A DNA stretch of 64,000 bases from Epiperipatus broadwayi (Eukaryota; Onychophora; Udeonychophora; Euonychophora; Peripatidae). This document shows, one piece after another, positions 1 through 8,792 of the stretch. The translations under genes were made by a program, and so were the position numbers. Each line of letters opens with the position of its first letter. The stretch's first letter is position 1. Location of the stretch: positions 2,358,001 through 2,422,000 of the forward strand of contig JAQFVV010006353.1 of the NCBI GenBank assembly GCA_028023455.1. The letters run 5' to 3'. Below the pieces are notes generated by a model. It was not told the origin of the DNA. It ran no database searches and saw only the letters and a list, made by a program, of their open reading frames with translations.

Positions 1-600
1 CGCATTTAAACCTAAACAAAGAAGGAACATTATTTGTGATTGGTTCTTAGCATGCTCTCAGCCGAAAAAGACATTCTGATTGGCTGGAAAGAACAAAGAA
101 ACTGCCTGATCAAAGAAAATAAAGAAAAACGCTGAGATTTTCATTTCGAATACGATTTAAATTATTATTAAATAATATTTATGGAAATTAAACATAATTT
201 TCAGAGAGAATAATAAAAAAACAAAATTATTTTCGAAAAATATTGAAGATTTTAGTACAAATATTGAAGTTGTAATAAAAAGAAATATTTACTTTTCTAT
301 AACGTAAAAGTCGATCTTTTTGTTTACATTATAACTTTTATGTTGCCGATATTGAATATCTTAGAATAAATAAATAGCAATTTATTTTTGAAAGAACTTT
401 CGTTGTCTTCACAACCTGAAAAATTAATTACATACTTTTTATAAACGTATCTGAGTTGAATTTAATATTATAGGCGAATATGTTTTAACAATAGGCTTTG
501 TCTTCAGTTTGTGAGTTGGCCAATTAAAAGATTTGATTTTTATCTGATACAACCAATGATAAAATTAGCGGTTAAAAGGTTAATGCACATTGATTACTTT
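1..600. other. AT-rich DNA, no gene recognised
   Basis: No open frame of note and no recognised repeat family. The stretch is AT-rich with short homopolymers. I see no coding bias on either strand. Confidence 0.6.
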
Positions 601-746
601 TAATAAAAGCATAATAGCTGTTATAAAAACATTTTCTGTAAATATCCTTAAGTAAATACATAGTAGTAATTAATACAAGCATAATAGCTGTTGTTAAAAC
701 ATTTTCTATAAATATGCTTAAGTAAATACTTAGTAGTAATTAATAT
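601..746 (+). repeat. Two-unit tandem repeat, about 75 bp per unit
   Basis: Two adjacent direct copies share the string GCATAATAGCTGTT, then a closely similar run through ACATTTTCT and AAGTAAATAC, ending TAGTAGTAATTAAT. They differ at a few positions. This looks like a local duplication with no coding content. Confidence 0.8.
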
Positions 747-1042
747 CACCTTTCTGTTATACTTTCTTCGATGCAAACATATTGTTTCTACAAATAATTT
801 TATTTCTTTTCTACAGTTTTAATGGCCTAGCAGTTTTCTTCAGAGCTACAAAATATTTAAATAAACGTGGCTACACAGAAAAATGTTAAACTGCAATTAC
901 ATCTAGATTTACATAATTCTTGTTTTAATTACAGATGTACAAAATATTATAATTGTAATTAAAATATGACTTATATATGTTGAGATATAATTACAATATA
1001 ATATATCATTTCTATATAGCCATATGTATTTAAATGTTTGGT

Positions 1043-1082
1043 AGTTCTGATGAAGAATGCTGGGCAATCGAAACTGTAAGAG
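1043..1082 (+). ncRNA. Family C hammerhead-like motif
   Basis: CTGATGA (1047-1053) is followed by an imperfect stem II (GAATG with CAATC, one mismatch, loop CTGGG), then CGAAAC and a GTA triplet (1076-1078), the order of a type I hammerhead. An extra A lies between the CTGATGA box and stem II, and stem I is poor here. The same arrangement recurs in the inverted pair at 45097-45235, so it is a repeat family. Activity is doubtful; it may be a relic. Confidence 0.4.
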
Positions 1083-1284
1083 AAGAAATAAAATTATTTA
1101 TAGAAACAATACATTTACATTGAAGAATGTGTAAAAAGGGGATATATTATATATAGTTGGTAATAATCAACATACATAAAATAGTTGGAAATAATCAATG
1201 CACATAAAATAAAGGCAAATAATAATAATAATACTAAGAACCCAATTGCGTAATTATTACTAATATTTAAATGGACATATTAAG

Positions 1285-1712
1285 GTCATATATATAAGGG
1301 GTCAGAGTGACTTAAAGTCAACATGGTATGACAACAACATTGGCATTAACAAGGGTTTGAGGATTCCATCATTAAATTTTCAATGGTATGGATGGCTGAG
1401 GAGTTAAAAGGTGGAGAAGATTGATGCCTGTCTTTTAATGTTTGAAGATTTGCTGTCTTAATATAAACTGAGCACTGATTATATATATATATATATGTGG
1501 CGAAGATGATTTGGACCAACTGATGAGTGCTAGTTCAGCACGAAATACGCATATTGGAGATCATTTATCTTTTTCACATGCATGGCCATGTGAATGAGTT
1601 AGATAAAATGGAATGGAAAACTGAAGGAATTTTAAAAGTCTGTGTTCAAATATTCTTTAATTATATCTTAAAGTTCAGTATTTACAATATACTACTATTG
1701 ATTTATTAATAT
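1285..1712 (+). repeat. Family B hammerhead repeat, near full length
   Basis: A 5' part of about 200 bp, recognisable in other copies by ATGGATGGCTGA and TCTTAATATAAACTGAGCA, is followed by a (TA)n tract at about 1480-1497, then the hammerhead at 1515-1557, then a 3' part containing ATTTATCTTTTTCACATG. The same order occurs at 24230-24700, 38740-39010 and 52700-53130. The 60-codon open frame starting at 1527 lies inside the ribozyme and is not a gene. Confidence 0.8.
1515..1557 (+). ncRNA. Hammerhead ribozyme, type I, family B, intact core
   Basis: All conserved hammerhead elements are visible in order. Stem I 5' strand ACCAA is at 1515-1519 and the core box CTGATGA at 1520-1526. Stem II GTGCT/AGCAC has five pairs including the usual 10.1 G-C pair (1527-1531 with 1537-1541), loop AGTTC. 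The second core box GAAA is at 1542-1545. A short stem III (A-U, U-A) closes loop ACGC, followed by cleavage triplet ATA (1551-1553) and stem I 3' strand TTGG (1554-1557). Hammerheads with very short stem III are known from Penelope-like elements and retrozymes. Predicted self-cleavage is after 1553. Stem I gives four contiguous pairs, and further pairing beyond an internal loop is possible. Activity is inferred, not shown. Confidence 0.85.
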
Positions 1713-2340
1713 ATAATAAAAATTGTAATTTTCACATAAATAAAAACTATTTACAACAATATTCGAATCTGAACTATTGGGAATATTGTTCTTATCTTAG
1801 TTCAAAAGATTAGATAAAATAAGTTTGAGAGAGAAAAATTTTTTAGCTTTATGTTTTTATTCTTATCTTTAGTTTGTTTTTAATAGATTTAAAATTGATA
1901 AAAAAAAGTTTAAAAAAATAATTTGTAACTTTATCTTTTTGGTTTTAATTAATCTTTTAAAAGATGAATAAAAGAAAGATTTTTTTTTTTTGTCATTTTG
2001 AATTACAAATAATTCCCAAACTAAATTTAATCTAAGAATTATTTTTATTATAGGAATCTGGAAACATAAAAATTGTACAAAATAAGCTATTTTTCGAAGA
2101 AATATATACTAAATATGTACAAATAATTTGTCAATTGAATTCTCAGGCTCATAATACAATCAAATCCTGAGTTAACTACGACCAATAAGTATTTGTTTAT
2201 GTAAAAATAATCTCTAAGCATAAGTGATTCACCTATGCTTCTAAAACATTTATTTATAGGTGAGTGTAAGTAACTTTAAAACCTATAACACATGTATCTA
2301 AGTTTGGTTTCTTTCTATGTGATTATATATATAAATTACT
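1713..2340. other. AT-rich DNA, no gene recognised
   Basis: AT-rich sequence with poly-T and poly-A runs. CTAAGCATAAGTGATTCACC near 2214 recurs, slightly altered, near 10818, and both lie next to family B material, so part of this stretch is probably an unclassified dispersed repeat. No coding frame was seen. Confidence 0.5.
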
Positions 2341-2840
2341 AATTATAAATATGCGACTTTTTTCGCATGCGTTAGTGAAGCTATAATTATATTATAATGT
2401 GTAATAGGTCTGCATAGCGCTTTCAAGATTTAATACAGGAATTCACCAACACAGGTATGCATAATACATCACATCACATCACAACAGGGTTAAAAATAAA
2501 AATGAAAGAACATCAGTATTCTGGGACCACCAAGCAGCTACAGGCCATGTATTAGAACCCAGTTCTGCCCAAATAATTTGTACAGAGAAGAGTGATGCCA
2601 AAAGAAAAGTTAAAAAATCTTTTTACATAGCAAATGAGAGGCATGCTTTGCTCTCTCCAAACAATGGACTAACTAATTAAAAATTCAAACTCATTTGCAT
2701 ATGTGTACAATAAATCACAACAGTCTTCATTCACAAAGCTATGAGTATGAAATTCAAACATTAAATCTCGAAAGCACTAAGCAGACCAATAACTTCACTA
2801 ATGCATGCCGAAAAAAGTCGCATATTTATAATTACAATTT
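2341..2840 (+). mobile_element. Internally deleted Penelope-like element with inverted ends
   Basis: The interior (about 2440-2690) matches the 3' end of the Penelope-like element at 58200-59475. It carries the same decayed C-terminal coding segment of the GIY-YIG endonuclease, recognisable by a stretch reading F-W-D-H-Q-A and a later K-R-K-V-K. A small deletion lies after the codons for I-A-N. The ends are inverted repeats of each other: TATGCGACTTTTTTCGCATG near 2350 pairs with CCGAAAAAAGTCGCATA near 2815, and GGTCTGC...GCTTTC pairs with GAAAGC...GCAGACC. The inverted region is about 85-95 bp per side. It has no intact frame. It is best read as a deletion derivative bounded by inverted PLE terminal repeats. 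Confidence 0.75.
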
Positions 2841-2962
2841 TTACTAGTGAAAAGAAAACAATTTATTACATAAATTACTAATATATTTATTACAAATATT
2901 TAAAATGAAGATAATTCAAAGTCATGGGTAAGTAAAAATGAAACAGTATTCTTACTTGTAAT

Positions 2963-3240
2963 ATGTATACTAAATTTGTACAAGGTTTGAAATACCAGGC
3001 ACTCTTATACCTGGAGCCTTATTGTAAATATAGGGAATTTGAACTTAGACTTTCAAAGACCCTTCAACTAGCCATGCTATCCCAAACCACTGATACACAT
3101 TACCACACACATGTAGAAAGGATAAATAATCATCAATATATATATTTCGTGCTAAACCAGCACTCATCAGTTGGTCCAGATTATCATCTCCCATACATAT
3201 ATATATATATATATTGAAACAGTTATGCTGTTACTCATAT
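2963..3240 (-). repeat. Family B hammerhead repeat, minus strand
   Basis: Reverse-oriented copy of the 3' half of family B, from a segment resembling GGTATAAGAGTGCC through the hammerhead at 3132-3175 to the (TA)n tract at about 3197-3215. The open frame covering this stretch ends in (YI)n from the TA tract and is not a gene. Confidence 0.75.
3132..3175 (-). ncRNA. Hammerhead ribozyme, type I, family B, intact core
   Basis: Read on the minus strand: ACCAA, CTGATGA, stem II GTGCT/AGCAC with loop GGTTT (five perfect pairs), GAAA, a short stem III (A-U, U-A, loop ATAT), triplet ATA, then TTGAT. Stem I pairs four of five positions, with one C-A mismatch. Both core boxes and the NUH triplet are intact. 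It is on the opposite strand to the copy at 1515, 1.6 kb away. The loop and stem III differ from that copy while the core is unchanged. Confidence 0.8.
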
Positions 3241-3785
3241 AGATATTCAAAAGACCCCCCCCATTTAAAAACGTCTAGCATGATTCAATCTAATTGGGAA
3301 CACAATAAAGCTGTAATTTGTTAAAAAAAAAAGAAAAATCATATTTTTAATTTTGTGATTGATGGATTTAAATAAAATGTTAAGTTATCTTATTTTTTTT
3401 TATCTGTCTCAATAAAAAAAGAAAAGAAATTAATTATCCAATCATTAAAAAGAAAAAAAGAAAAGATACTTGAGTTAAACTGAGGCAGTATTCAAATTAG
3501 GAACGTCGTTGGAAGAAAAGAACTTTTTTCTTTTTCTCTCGTCTTACACAGAGAGGCAGAACATATTAAATTTTTTGTTTTAAACAAAGTGTATTACTTA
3601 ATTCTTTTGACATATTAAAATATAGCTCTAACAAAACGTGAGAATGGAAAAAGAAAACTTTGCTAGAGGAATTATGAAGACAATGGGGTAAATTAGCGGC
3701 TTCAATCTCTCCATGCTGTGCCATGACTCTCCATAAATGAAATAACCCGCCTTCTTTATGAATAAACTGGATTGTAAAACTGGAA
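3241..3785. other. AT-rich DNA, no gene recognised
   Basis: Contains a C7 run near 3257 and several poly-A and poly-T runs. No frame or known repeat recognised. Confidence 0.5.
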
Positions 3786-3789
3786 GGTA

Positions 3790-4150
3790 ATTATGTTATA
3801 AGAATATTAAAACATCTTTATCTTACGTTATAAAGTGAAGTTATGAAATAATTACATAGAATTTGTTTTATAAAATATTAAAACATCTTTATCATATGTT
3901 ATAAAATGAAGTTATGAAATAACTACATAGAATTTGTTTTGTAAAATATTAGAACACGTTTATCATACGTTATAAAATGAAGTTATGAAATAATTACATA
4001 GAATTTGTTTTTTGTAAAATATGAAAACATCTTTATCATACGTTATAAAGTGACATTATGAAATAATTACATAGAATGTGTTTTATAAAATGTTAAAACG
4101 TCTTTATCATACGTTATAAAGTGAAGTTATGAAATAGCTACACGCAAATT
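3790..4150 (+). repeat. Minisatellite 1, about 75 bp x 5
   Basis: Five successive units share AAAACATCTTTATC, then CGTTATAAAGTGAAGTTATG, then AAATAATTACATAGAATTTG, with a few substitutions and small indels. Divergence is modest. It abuts a second, unrelated minisatellite. Confidence 0.9.
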
Positions 4151-4354
4151 TATTTATAAAAATATTTGAACGTATTTACTATATGAATTAGAAATGCTTT
4201 AATTGCATATTACTTCTATCTGGGTAATGTAACAGAGTTTATGTATATGAATATAGTTTTATATTTGGCTAAATTATAAATGCCTCAATTATCAAATGAT
4301 AAATGCTCTACAAACCAAGAATTGCTGAGTTCAAATATTTACCAATCAGTAATA

Positions 4355-4700
4355 ATTCATAAAATGATGAAATGCTGTATAAATCATAAATGCTTGACTG
4401 CTTCAAAATGAATTATTGTATAAACCATAAATGCTTGACTGCTTCTAAGGTTCTTCTCTTAAATGAACAAATGAATTATTGTATAAACCATAAATGCTTG
4501 ACTGCTTCTAAAGTTCTTCTCTTAAATGAACAAATGAATTATTGTATAAACCATAAATGCTTGACTGCTTCAAAATGAAATATTGTATAAACCATAAGTG
4601 CTTGACTGCTTCAAAATGAAATATTGTATAAACCATAAGTGCTTGACTGCTTCAAAATGAATTATTGTATAAACCATAAATGCTTGACTGCTTCTAAGCT
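4355..4700 (+). repeat. Minisatellite 2, composite 41/65 bp units
   Basis: Repeated ATTGTATAAACCATAAATGC + TTGACTGCTTC blocks. Some units add TTCTTCTCTTAAATGAACAA, giving two alternating lengths. The 62-codon open frame at 4390 is a by-product: it repeats the same peptide block three times. Confidence 0.9.
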
Positions 4701-4960
4701 TCTTCTCATAAAGGAACACAAAAACAAACTATTGTTGAATTGGAATATTTCCAAGCTTCTTCTCATAAAGGAATACAAAATGAACTATTGTTGAAATAGG
4801 ATGTTTCCAAGCTTCTTCTCATAAAGGAATTAATAAACTATTGTTGAATTAGAATATTCACAAGCTTCTTCCCATAAATGAATTCAAAATGAACTATTAT
4901 TGAATTAGAATATTTCCAAGCTTCTTCTCATAGAGGAATTAATGAACTATTGTTGAAATT
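4690..4960 (+). repeat. Minisatellite 3, about 57 bp x 4-5
   Basis: Units begin AAGCTTCTTCTCATAAAGGA and continue with a variable A-rich part and CTATTGTTGAATT. The first unit shares AAGCTTCTTCTCATAAA-type sequence with the last unit of minisatellite 2, so this array may have grown out of it. Confidence 0.85.
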
Positions 4961-5369
4961 GCAAATTAATTGTTATTTAATAATTTTTTTTGTTACTAAA
5001 ATTAAATTGGTTATCCAGTTGTCCAGTTTTGTTTATTTATCGCATCACTCACCAATTATAGCACTGGTTCATGAGAATCTCATGTTCTCTGAGCTACGTC
5101 TGACATAACTTGACCTAGGCCAGTCAGGTTGTAGTGAGATGGAACTCTAATGGCGCTCTTTGGGAAACCAAACATAGAAATATTTAGATGTTTCCAGTCT
5201 CTATGTACTACATCCTCTGATGAGCAGGAAATATTGTTGTAGGGGGGCATTAACATCTGCATTAAGAATATCAATTGATAGTTCCTTCCTGCAGCATGCT
5301 CATCAGAAAATTGTTACAACTGACGTAATAAAACGGTTGTATGGCGATCCGGTTACAATATATATATAT
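4961..5369. other. Flank of LTR element, unclassified
   Basis: Slightly higher GC than its surroundings. Two short frames overlap on opposite strands (5080-5274 minus and 5220-5480 plus), and the second runs into the LTR. Neither resembles a known protein. The stretch ends in a (TA)n tract that is the insertion site of the LTR element. Confidence 0.4.
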
Positions 5370-7133
5370 TATAACGAACCGCTTTGCCCGCGGAAGGGTC
5401 GTATTAGTAAATTCATAAAAATGGCTATGGTTAACTTAAGATTTAACCTTATATATATGAATTTTTCCCTCTCTGCATGATCCCGGGCATATTTATGGAT
5501 AGCGTGTTTGCTTCCAAGCGCCAAACCTATTTGCGATGAACAAATAAGAATTACACCGCGGGACTCTATAAATGCAGCATATACCCCGATAGCGACTCGA
5601 TAGATATTTACTATCACTTTGCCTTTTCCTGTAATTTAAGGGGGGAAGGGTGTTAACTAGCCTAGCTCATCTCAGGGGTGGTGGTCATTAGACCGTGGAT
5701 GGGAACTATGGATTCCGACACTACTTTCTTTTAACTGAAGGTGGATGGATATACATAACTAAATTTCTGTCTATCTAAAAAAAAAAAATAAACGATTATA
5801 GAAATCCCATCTTATCGATTAGATTTTCTCTGCGCAACAGGGGAATTCCCGTTTAATTTCAGATGAGTGCGCTCGCTACCCCACCCTAAATTCCTCCATA
5901 CCGGTTGTTCAAGGTAGAGTATACGTTTTATATTAATTATGAAATCTTTAGCGCTATAACTATGAATCTTATTAAAATAATATAAATCAAAGAATAAAAA
6001 AAAAAAAGAAAATATTCACAGATATTCATAACATTAAAACAATTTATTATAAAATAAGAAGGTTAGGATTTATTTAATTGACCCGCCATTATTCATAACT
6101 CGTGCTTCATAGAATGTCAAGCATACACACACATACGTACAGATTAAGCATTTTATTCTTTGGATCTTTATAGGCAACGCAACATATTATTAATGTTCTT
6201 TTACTAAATTGCTTCCCTGGATTTTGTAGTTTGAAAGTTTTATTGAAACATGTTTTAAATATAGAGAATTTAATTTATTTCAAAGTTCCGATGGATGACG
6301 CAATCCGTTTAAGACTCGGATTGTGTTTTAATAGCAAATCAATAAGCAAATAATATAGTTCACGTTACCTTAACATTCCCGGGAATTTAGGCATTTCAAA
6401 GGTGTATGTCTGACGATGTCAATGGCTTTAAAACTGGACGATCTCATAGTTAGTTTCCCCGTAGCTATCATTGTTCCTTGCCGTCGATGACTGGAATTCG
6501 GCGTTCTTTAACTATCCTTTTTGCAGCACATTCGGGATCGTAGGGCAGGCCTTCATCGCCTGTCAAGTGAAAGGTTTTTACCCCACTCGATGCATGATAC
6601 GTTTTCTTATTTTTCAATCTCGCTCTCTGGACCCCTGGAAGAAGAAAAATATCCCCTATTTATTTTCTTTTATATCCCCTCTCTTCTCGTCCTTTCCACG
6701 TCCCTTTCCGTGATTCCATCCCTCGAAATTCTCCGGTTGCGTCACCCAACCGGACTATGACTACGTCATCGCGGTCGCCATTGTACTAAAACCTGCGTTT
6801 GTATTTTAGAAAGATCTCATTTTGCTTTAACTGGCCATCTACTTGAAATATATCAATCATGCACATATATATACTCGCATGCCACAAACACTCCAATAAA
6901 GCATGAGTTTTACGAAGTTTTTCCCCACTTTTAAAATTAAACCAATAACAACTAGCTACAAATAAATATACGAATAACATACTGTTAATATTGAATTATT
7001 CCCACCACCATTTAATATTAGTATTTACAATTATTAATAACTTTATTAGTTGATAGTGTTAGTAATATCTGTATCTATTTATCTTGTAACTTTTGGCGGA
7101 CCACCGGCTCTCCTCAGTCCGCACCTTGTTACA
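5370..7133 (-). repeat. LTR (3' LTR of the minus-strand element)
   Basis: Near-identical to 8793-10557. Differences seen include T versus C near 5700/9123, ATTTTG versus ACTTTG near 6220/9645, TTTTTC versus TTTCTC near 6610/10034, and GCATGAG versus GCACGAG near 6900/10325. The short frames within it (5369-5617, 6471-6760, 6786-6980) recur in the other LTR and show no known domain. Confidence 0.9.
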
Positions 7134-7136
7134 ATG

Positions 7137-7143
7137 CCCCCCC
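7137..7143 (-). other. Putative polypurine tract
   Basis: A run of seven C on the plus strand, hence G7 on the minus (sense) strand, ends within about 3 bases of the LTR start. This is the position and composition expected of a plus-strand primer. Confidence 0.65.
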
Positions 7144-7200
7144 GTTCGGAAGCCTTCAAACCCGCTGTAGGGGTTCGACAGGCTTAGTTTGAAGCCTCTG

Positions 7201-8103
7201 TTAATCCGGCGCTCGATTCCCGCTGGGATAGGGCTTCCCAGGCGGTCTGGCAGTCTCGGAGTCGAGTTTCCCTCTTGTCTTAGCCTCAGTTTCCCATCTC
7301 TTGCGGATATCCAGGTTTCCTTTCCCCGGATCAAACCCGTAATTGTGAGTACTTATATCCACGCCCGTAAGTACCTCGGCCATTCCTTCTATTGACGTCT
7401 TTCCCGTTCCCAACATGATCTGCTCGACCCTCATTGGCATATTTTGCCTTATGATCCTAATGATCCCGACCTCTGTCAACCTACAGGCGTTCAACGTTCG
7501 AAGTTGCGCCACCTGGCGATGGAAGAACTGCGTAAAACTTTCTTGTTTCTCTTCCGCATATTTCTCCTGCATAATTCGATAACGTACCATCTCCTGCCGA
7601 TCCTCTGACCAAAAGACGTCAGTTAGTTCCTTCTGGTATCCTTGAAATGTGATCGGAGGTTTGAACAGTGAGTCCCACCATGATTGTGCGTGTCCTGTGA
7701 GATTGCTACATGCAACAGCCAGTTTGCTGTTTTCATCCATGGGGTTCACTTGGTAATATCTCATCAGGCTCTTTAAATGTTCAGTCGGAGCCTCCCCCAC
7801 CTCCCCTGAGAAGGGTCGGATCCTCACAAATGAGTTAACGTGGCCCGGCGCAGACACATATTTCACCCTCTCTTCTTTATTAGGTGCTAGTCTTGCCTCT
7901 TTTACTCCTGGCTTTCCCATCCCCTCTTCGGCCTCGCCCTGCTCGTTCGTCACGCTCCCTTTTCCTCCCCCCATTTCGTCTTCTATTTTCTTCAATCGTG
8001 TCTCAATATCTTCTAGCTTCTTCATAATTCCTTCCATCATTCTCACCATCTCTCCCTTTTCTTCCCCTCCTTCGTCCGTTTTTCCCTTAGACCGAGTTTC
8101 CAT
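7201..8103 (-). CDS. Retrotransposon Gag polyprotein (capsid-like)
   Basis: A 300-residue frame, the only sizeable coding unit of the LTR element. Residues about 19-45 form a Met/Lys/Glu-rich heptad-like stretch that could be a coiled coil, followed by a Gly/Glu linker. From about residue 95 it resembles the retrotransposon Gag capsid family: R-P-F-S-G near 96-100, S-W-W-D at 141-144, then F-x-x-x-L...D-V-F near 153-164 and a helical region to about 260. Such proteins assemble the particle that packages element RNA. No CCHC zinc knuckle, protease or polymerase is present, and the frame stops 58 bases before the polypurine tract, so pol is absent rather than frameshifted. The ATG lies about 690 bases downstream of the putative primer binding site. 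GC content is clearly above the surrounding DNA. The frame is uninterrupted, consistent with a recent insertion. Confidence 0.85.
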   Translation of the reverse strand: METRSKGKTDEGGEEKGEMVRMMEGIMKKLEDIETRLKKIEDEMGGGKGSVTNEQGEAEEGMGKPGVKEARLAPNKEERVKYVSAPGHVNSFVRIRPFSGEVGEAPTEHLKSLMRYYQVNPMDENSKLAVACSNLTGHAQSWWDSLFKPPITFQGYQKELTDVFWSEDRQEMVRYRIMQEKYAEEKQESFTQFFHRQVAQLRTLNACRLTEVGIIRIIRQNMPMRVEQIMLGTGKTSIEGMAEVLTGVDISTHNYGFDPGKGNLDIRKRWETEAKTRGKLDSETARPPGKPYPSGNRAPD

Positions 8104-8780
8104 GGTTAGCTATCACTAATGTTAATTACTTCTATGCTGGCTTATCTTGACAGGCTCTGACCACCTTGCCCCCATCCAGTGCTGTTACATATTCGTATTT
8201 CCCATTCATAAGCTTTGAAATCTCCAATTTATGGCTTTACCATCGCACCTCCAATCGAAAGAAGAAGAGAAAAGAAAAGATATTTATAGTTGCGCACGAG
8301 TTCGCGTATAGTTTATACGTCTCTATTATCATTACGCGTTGCCCAATTTCCCTCTCTTCCACTATCGATCTATGCTGACTTTCTTCTAAATTCGACTAAA
8401 CGCTCTATTTAGACCTCTGAAAACCATTAGGGTTAACAGTAGTTTTTATTAATAACTCAGATAACGTATAAAAATATATATATATCCATTTCCAGCGTAT
8501 TAATACGGCTCATTGTTATTGCTCTAACATATATATTCCAGTCGTCTTTTTTCCCTTTCCTTCTTTTTTCTTTAACAATAAAAAAAAAAATTTACACGGA
8601 AAAAAAAAATTTAAATCGTTCGCCGTTTTTCTTTTCTCTACCCTCATAAACTGCGTGAAAGTATCGGATTTTTGTTTACTATACCGACTTCGTGTCAAAT
8701 CCACTGGTCGTTGCACCCTCTTTTATTTAAACCTTCTACTATATTCCTATTCCCCATCGCTCTCCAGAGGCCCCACAGTT
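8104..8780 (-). other. 5' leader of the LTR element
   Basis: Lies between the primer binding site and gag on the minus strand. No conserved frame was seen. It includes a short (TA)n and A-rich runs near 8470 and 8580. A packaging signal is expected here by analogy but cannot be identified by eye. Confidence 0.5.
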
Positions 8781-8790
8781 GCGGCGTCCA
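8771..8790 (-). other. Putative tRNA primer binding site
   Basis: On the minus strand TGGACGCCGC followed by AACTGTGGGG begins two bases after the LTR end. A TGG start complements the universal CCA tRNA 3' end. Which tRNA it matches was not determined. Confidence 0.6.
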
Positions 8791-8792
8791 GT

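Noticed and set aside
2790-2840. Hammerhead at the PLE terminus (CTAATGCATGCCGAAAAAAGTC)
   Set aside because: The first box is CTAATGC rather than CTGATGA and no stem II can form. The hairpin is better explained as an element-end palindrome.
4390-4578. 62-codon frame with a triplicated peptide
   Set aside because: Generated by the minisatellite. There is no independent sign of coding.
3790-4960. CRISPR-like array
   Set aside because: Units are contiguous without unique spacers and the genome is eukaryotic.
5205-5260. Hammerhead at CTCTGATGAGCAGGAAATA
   Set aside because: CTGATGA is followed almost at once by GGAAA with no room for stem II and no matching stem I. A chance core match.
6471-6760. 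Two overlapping 80-codon plus-strand frames
   Set aside because: They repeat exactly in the second LTR (9895-10184), lie antisense to the element, overlap each other and show no known domain.
7059-7395. Frames overlapping the gag region (7059-7334 minus, 7189-7395 plus)
   Set aside because: Shadows of gag and its 3' end in other frames.
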